Source of the DNA: Phoronis australis
Taxonomy: Eukaryota > Phoronida > Phoronidae
NCBI GenBank assembly: GCA_002633005.1
Contig: NMRA01000035.1
Coordinates: 903,253 to 967,252, forward strand
Direction of reading: 5' to 3'
DNA length: 64,000 nt
The notes beneath the pieces were generated by a model. The model had not been told where the DNA came from, searched no databases, and saw only the letters and a program-made list of their open reading frames with translations. The position numbers and the translations under genes are program-made. Of the stretch, positions 57,741 to 64,000 are shown one piece after another. Positions within the stretch are counted from its first letter, which is position 1. The number at the start of each line of letters is the position of its first letter.

Positions 57741-58297
57741 TGACAATATTTATTTTTGTGTTGTGCATGTTCAAGAACAATAAATTTAAATTTGATTTAC
57801 CGGATTCTGAATGGACCGAATATGTATATTGTCTGTACATTGACCCCTGTGACCTCATTTCACAAAAATGTAAAAGTGGTTGAATAGGTGGGAAAAGTTC
57901 AACTAGTTTGTGGGAAGACTTTTAAAGTTAGAAAGTTCTAGAAAATCTCTGAACTTGAGGCAGGGTGTTTGGCGAGTTGAGCGAGGAAAATTTGAAGTTG
58001 GGTTTAATTGGCAAGTGAGATTCCAGCTGAAGTCGCCACTTGCAGTCTGAGGTCACGTTTTTCAATATGGCAAATGAATAAAAAAATGATCAATTTTCTT
58101 AAAAGTGATGACTTGTTCGTGTGATGACTTATGTATACGTAAAAAGTTTTGGTGATAAGAAGACAGGACTGAAGGCAAGGTGACAACTTATATAGACTGA
58201 TGAGATATGGAAAGATGTGTTGAGTGAGGTAGTATCGTTGAAGAATTAGTTCATTCTTATAAAACATAGTAAAATCTCACCGATTTTCAAAAAAAAA
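57741..58297. repeat. Duplicated segment at a second contig join, left copy
   Basis: About 557 bases repeated at 58299-58860 after a single N at 58298. The copies differ at roughly 15-20 positions including small indels, as expected for two haplotypes. No coding signature. Confidence 0.85.
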
Positions 58298-58298
58298 N

Positions 58299-58860
58299 TG
58301 ACAATATTTATTTTTGTGTTGTGCATGTTCAAGAACAATAAATTTAAATTTGATTTACCGGATTCTGAATGGACCGAATATGTATATTGTCTGTACATTG
58401 ACCCCTGTGACCTCATTTCACAAAAATGTAAAAGTGGTTAAATAGGTGGCAAAAGTTCAACTAGATTGTGGGAAGACTTTTAAAGTTAGAAAGTTCTAGA
58501 AAATCTCTGAACTTGAGGCAGGGTGTTTCAGGCGAGTTGAGCGAGGAAAATTTGAAGTTGGGTTTAATTGGCAAGTGAGATTCCAGCTGAAGTCGCCACT
58601 TGCAGTCTGATGTCACGTTTTTCAATATGGCAAATGAATAAAAAAATTGATCAATTTTCTTAAAAGTGATGACTTGTTCGTGTGACGACTTATGTATACG
58701 TAACATTTTTTGGTGATGAGCATGAAGTCAGGACTGAAGGCAAGGTGACAACTTATATAGACTGATGAGATATGGAAAGATGTGTTGAGTGAGGTAGTAT
58801 CGTTGAAGAATTAGTTCATTCTTATAAAACATGGTAAAATCTCACCGATTTTCAAAAAAA
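58299..58860. repeat. Duplicated segment at a second contig join, right copy
   Basis: Starts directly after the single N. Differences from the left copy include TTTCAGGCGAG for TTTGGCGAG and GATGTCACG for GAGGTCACG. Confidence 0.85.
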
Positions 58861-59550
58861 AACAGTTCAAATTTTGCACCTCTTTATTTTTCAAGGGCTT
58901 CTAATGAATGCCCACAATTTCTCAAGATATTATCTGTTGGTAGATATGGTATAGAAGTTGAGTATAGCAAGCGTCATTCTGGTACTGTGTACCAATTACC
59001 AAAAAAGAGGGAAAATAAAATTTCCCCTGCCTGCCATGTTGTGTTCTAAATTAGTTAGATTTTACCATAATCAATCATTCTGGGCAAATTTCAAATCGCT
59101 AGCTTCTGTAAACAAACGGAAATCAATTGAAAATTAATTAAAAAGAATTCTAATAATGTTTTGGAATGTGAAGTAAATGTCAGAATTTGGAAAGCACGTG
59201 TAAACTGTTGACTGTAATACATTGTACCTAATGTACAGGCTAATGCTACCAAGCTTACCATTCCTGGTGTGTGCCTTGCACAAAAATAATTGCCAAAATG
59301 GTAATTTTCCATTTTTCAATGGCTGGTTACCTTTTTTGGAAATAATGGGAACTTAAGCAAATGCTGTTTTTAAAACATGGTTTGCTGTGTGTGGATGTTT
59401 AAAAGAATGTCCACACAACGCAAACTATGCTTGTAATAGACTAAAAGGTGAGTAATTGCTGTATTGTTCTTTAGACTTTGAATTTTCATCTGAAAATAAA
59501 AGGATATTTTATTGCTTTCTAATTCCAGCAAGTAGGACTAACTGAATATT

Positions 59551-59725
59551 ATGAGTTGCAAAACTAAGCCACGAAAGGGTGGTCGCATTCATCGAAAATT
59601 ACCAGAAATACCCATACCCCAACAGCGGACACCCAGACATGAAAGTAAAGGATTATTCCGATTTGTTGATGGCGATGGATGGTATAGGCCTGTTGGTAAC
59701 CTCAGTAAAGCAGTTCAAATGTTGG
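59551..59725 (+). CDS. Candidate first coding exon of an unrecognised gene
   Basis: An ATG follows an acceptor-like AATTCCAG (ending 59528) by 22 bases, and the frame runs 58 codons to a good donor TTGG|GTAAGT. The peptide is basic and proline-rich at the start (KPRKGGRIHRKLPEIPIPQQ), then GLFRFVDGDGWYRPVGNLSK. I do not recognise the family. If real, the gene runs right, and neither a following exon nor its partner was found. An overlapping frame starting at 59579 is also open, so this is only a candidate. Confidence 0.3.
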
Positions 59726-62700
59726 GTAAGTGTCATCAGGGCTTGGAACTTTCCTTTTTTAAGAGGATTTCCTCTTTTTGGTTTTGATTTTCTCATTTGA
59801 TTTCCAGTTTTCTTTGTTTCCTTTTTATCATTATTTCGACTTTATTCATGCAAAAACATTTATTTCAGTTAAATTTTACTACACTAAAAATATTTTCATC
59901 ACACAAGCCTATATATTTGTGGAACAATACATCACCTGGAAAATGTTTCTCTTTTTTGTCATTGGTCATTCCAAACCCTGTGTATTCGTGTATTCGCTTT
60001 TTTTTATCAGGATTATTATGGGATTTTGTAGAAATGGGGAATTCTGGCTTAGATCATGGAATAGTTGTGTGATTCATGTAATGATAGCTAGGATGGTATT
60101 TTATGGGGTTTCTTTCAAAGCATAGTATCCCATGGTTCCAACCAAGAACAGTTGTGGTACATGTGTTTCTGAAAAATACAGATCTGTGCTGTTGACAATG
60201 GACTGGCTATACCATATTTTACCCTATCTTTTCGAATAAATGAAAATTCTCTTGCTGAGCTCAGTCTTCTTTTTCTTAATTTAAACTTGCTAAAAATGAC
60301 TTAAGTGGAATTTTAGAGCTCTACAGCTCTACGGTAAAAAATATGATCAATTTTGGACAAAATAATCACCAGAATTGCCCTTTTGGATTCTTCAAGGTCT
60401 TTTGACATTGTTTTGAGTGGCCACACTTTTTTAAAATTATATTATTTTTGGTAGCATTATTTTGTTGCTACGTATTTTTATGAAAAGCCCCAAAATAAAA
60501 TTTTCCTTGTCTGCCATATTGTGTTCTAAATTAGTGAAATTTTACAGTAGTCAACCTTATTTACCTTGTATTCATTATTGAGTCACTCTGATAAATAAAG
60601 CCACTGATATCAATGGGTGATTTGCATATTTTTGACAATTTACATTCAAATTACAGAAACTAAAAAGTTGAGAAATATATTCATGTCGTAGGTTTCAAAT
60701 GATACTTTCACATTTCGGTCATTGGAGCTGATAAGAAAAAGATTTGAAACAGATAAACAGATATATAGTGTTAAGAATCAGATAAGCGATTGGCAGTAAT
60801 GAACGTCACATTTGCAATACACACACAGGTTCAAGTGTTAAAGTTTTACTCAAAATATTGGTGAAAACAAAATACGAGAAATGCAAACATTGCAAATGAG
60901 TCTGTTACTTAAAAAAAGAGTTTCATTGCCAGAATCTATACTTTACTACTTGTCATTCAGCCAGTGCGATTACTCAGGTTTTCAAGGGTTCTGCAATGTC
61001 AAAGAAAACAGCATTCGTCCCCGATTGCACCATTTAAAAATAGTTCAAAGCATGTATGACATTCAAAACTGTAGGAATTCTAACCCAAAATGAAGCATTA
61101 AAAATCTTGATAATTATTTGTGTTCGAAAAAGTATTCATAAATCTTAATATCTGAGTTCATTTTGATTCTGATCAATCATTTCTGTGATGTTCTGAAGTT
61201 AGCTGTCAGTGTCTTATTTTCATTGAGATGTGTGGAATATCTGTAACAGTTATCCAGGCCACTTGTTGACTGAACATACAGGTGTAGATTCTCTGCTTTC
61301 ATTGGTTGGTTTTATTCTCAAGTGGATGACTGGCATCCCTCAATCCTTTGTAATGTGACAATGTGCAACTGTAAGGTCTATGACAAACTGCTTGTCACAA
61401 ATTCTCCTCTGCCATCACTGTTGTTTCTTTTGTTGGGCCAGTAACAGCTTTGGATGACATCATCTTCCAATTTTCCTTGAGTGTCACCTGGCTTTCCATT
61501 TAGAGCTATAGCAGCCATTTAACCTATGGTCAAAGAGCAAAATACCACAATCAGAAAATTCAATAGTCATCAATACTGCAAAGCTTTATATAATACACAT
61601 GCTTTTATTATCATTATTATTTTAGAAATGGATTTCTATAGCTTGCGCTATTGTTGGGTCGGCTTAGTATGAGTAAATCTGTGTTTACCCTCACTGGGAT
61701 ATTTATTTATAGCATTTCCAGACAGCGTCTCTCATAGTTTGACTGGCTTTCATGTCTACCTGTTGGAAATGTTTGTGGAAAATATGACCCTGTTAATGGA
61801 TAATTTTGATTGTGTTGTTTAGTAAATAGTTTGCAGGTGAGTATATTGTTAAAATCTCGAATTCATGCATTTGTTGTATTTTGTTACAAATCTTTTAATG
61901 GGTTACTAGCTGTCAATGTAATGGCTGCTTCATGTAGGTTTGTTAGGGAAGTAACGTTTACTGCAAGCATATTTTGTTCTTTTGTTTCACGAAGTCTTAA
62001 GGCATTATTTCAGGTGAAAAATCTAAATGTTAATTGCTTTGCGTAGATTCATCGTGGAAATCATATTTGTGCACAACAAGAATATTTTGGTTCCATATTT
62101 CACAAAATCTAATACATTAATTTGTGCTTGGTCAGGGGAAAGCTTTCAAAATAACAGGTGACAGATTTATCTCTAGCAAAACACTGCCAGGCTTCTTGGA
62201 CCGAACCCCAGGTATAGATTTCGCTAAACGGTGTTAATATATGCAAATGCAAAATATTTATGTTAGTTTTGTGTTTTACGTGGTCGCTCTGTTTGTGTTG
62301 TTTTACGCTAACAATGGGTTGCTACTGGGTAGCCACATTTTTTCTAGCCACAAATCAAACACAATGTGTCACAGAGAATACCCCCAGAGCAGTCTTGCTC
62401 TTTGATGTCTGGTCACTCCTATCAAGTAATATTACTCACTATTTGTCAATATCTAATAACACGCTATTGGCTAAACAAAGGAACGTCAATATCTACAGGT
62501 GGTAACTCAATTTTGGGATATCCTGTATGTCCTATTTATAATGTTAATAGACTAAATGGGATCAGAATTGTTTCTCTATTAGCAAACTATTGTGTGTTTT
62601 GGTGGTCGTTTGTAGAAGGAAGGGTAGGATTGTGGACAGAAGCCTTTTTCGAGTTCCTTGTTTATTGCTTAATTTAGAGCGTGGGGTTAACAAATGTTTG

Positions 62701-64000
62701 ACCTGCTAAGTGTTTTGATGGAATAACTTGCTAGTTAGTATTGTCATGTGTGAACAATGTCATTGTATGCAGTTAGTGCTGGTGGAAGCAGTCGTCGAAG
62801 ATAGGGAATTTTGCAACACATATGTGAAATATTGTTAAAACAGCCAATTTTTGGGAATAAGGTTTGAGATGTTGTTAATTGTCTACTTACTAGTATCATT
62901 TCAAAGTACAGCAATTAATTCTCCGTGTAAAACTTGAAATTTTCTTAAATTTTGGCATACTTTTACTCATGTACTGTTTTCATTTGTCATAATGTATGGC
63001 CTTTAATTTCTCTTCCATTTTTCTTATTTCACTGTAAACTAGCTTGGAAGTGCTTTGCAGCTGCGTTCAAACATTGTTATTTTGAAATTGAGAGCGAAAC
63101 CTTGCTTTTTAACCTAATGCCATATTGAAAAACGGTTTATTATAATTAATACCAACCTGAGCTTCCAGATTTTTCTCAAACCTTTCTTTTCGATTGGCAA
63201 ATTAGGAACTTTTTAATTTTTAGTTTGTAGTGGTATCAAAACTGTTCATCACTTCTTGACAAATTTTGTACGATAGATATCTCCTATAATATTTAAACCT
63301 GAACTGTCAATTTAGACTTGCATGCTCAAAGACTTCAACTATGTCAATAAATTAGCGACTGTAAAGTCATGGAAAAATGGAAAAGGGCAAAACTCATGAG
63401 CAAATCTTGGCATGAGCTCATGACACTCAGTTATACGTGTGCTTGGAAAATGTGGCTAATTAGTTACATGTCTACCTTTTGTTAGAAAAATGAACCGTAG
63501 AATTTGCGAAGGAAAATTATATACTCTTGAAAAGGAATAATGGAAAATGAATGCAGTACCAGCGATCTCCCTAATTTCTGTTACTGATCTCAACAAAAGT
63601 GCTTTGGCTCAAGTGCAACACCTTGAATTTGTTTATTTTCTTAACTTTATCAGAAGAAGGGTGAATGACATGAAACTGTGTCGGCTGATCCATTTGGAAA
63701 ATTGTTATTGGATTTATTTAGATTGTAGCTGTTTATTCAGGACTTCTGTCATCTTTACTCAAAGGGTCCTTTCTTCCCTCCTCTTTCTGAATTTGAACTT
63801 GTGTAAATACTTGGACGTGGATTGTAGAAGACCACCACGGGTTTAAAGCTGTCTCAAGCTGGAGTTTAAATTCAAGTTTACGCGCTAAATCAAGAAACTA
63901 GTTAGTTTCTCTTAAATGTGTCGTGATCTTTGCATCAGGTATCATTAGCAATGTTTTCTTTGAGGACAAAAGCATGTTTTACAATTTTCAGCTGTGACTT
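59726..64000. other. Right-hand region, no gene recognised
   Basis: AT-rich; short open frames only, none with a family signature. It holds repeat family C copy 2 (59755-59972). A segment near 60490-60550 (GCCATATTGTGTTCTAAATT) resembles 59015-59075 and is probably another dispersed repeat. It may be a long intron of the candidate gene at 59551. Confidence 0.4.
59755..59972 (+). repeat. Dispersed repeat family C, copy 2
   Basis: Partner of 48570-48790, same orientation, starting about 30 bases after the donor of the candidate exon at 59551-59725. Of unknown origin. Confidence 0.72.

Overview
The window is nuclear DNA from an animal. It is AT-rich, protein genes are split by many GT...AG introns, the best-conserved proteins match animal families, and the spaces between exons are full of short interspersed repeats. 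It is most likely an outbreeding marine invertebrate, perhaps a deuterostome. That taxonomic guess is inference: it rests on a mitochondrial-dynamics (MiD49/51) gene, vertebrate-like gene content and what look like divergent haplotypes at contig joins. No prokaryotic or organellar features were seen.

Layout from left to right. (1) 2377-17946, minus strand: nine exons for the N-terminal 324 residues of an oxysterol-binding-protein-related protein of the ORP1L/OSBPL1A type (ankyrin repeats, then the start of a PH domain). The 3' part of the gene lies beyond the left edge. (2) 18000-24169: spacer holding a decayed LINE reverse-transcriptase copy (about 20955-22080). (3) 24170-46068, minus strand: a complete flightless-1 (FLII) gene with 32 coding exons and 1239 codons, made of leucine-rich repeats followed by six gelsolin-like segments. 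(4) 47088-48338, plus strand: an intronless 416-residue coding region for a MiD49/MiD51 (MIEF) mitochondrial dynamics protein, head-to-head with FLII. (5) 48339-51082: spacer with an 821-bp terminal-inverted-repeat element and an unmerged duplicate at a contig join. (6) 51083-55769, minus strand: a complete DPH7 (WDR85, diphthine methylesterase) gene with 8 exons and 386 residues; an assembly gap of 244 N sits in its first intron. (7) 55770-64000: mostly unassigned sequence, with one candidate plus-strand coding exon (59551-59725) and a second contig-join duplicate.

The genes do not form a pathway: lipid transfer at late endosomes (ORP1L), actin remodelling and nuclear-receptor co-regulation (FLII), recruitment of the fission GTPase DRP1 to mitochondria (MIEF), and diphthamide synthesis on eEF2 (DPH7). 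The notable points of gene order are the divergent FLII-MIEF pair, which matches the FLII-MIEF2 order on human chromosome 17p11.2, and a 53-bp minisatellite in FLII whose unit contains the end of a coding exon and its 5' splice site.

All exon boundaries were set by hand from reading frame, splice dinucleotides and remembered family sequence. The phases of all 49 spliced exons are mutually consistent. No alignment, expression or database search was run.
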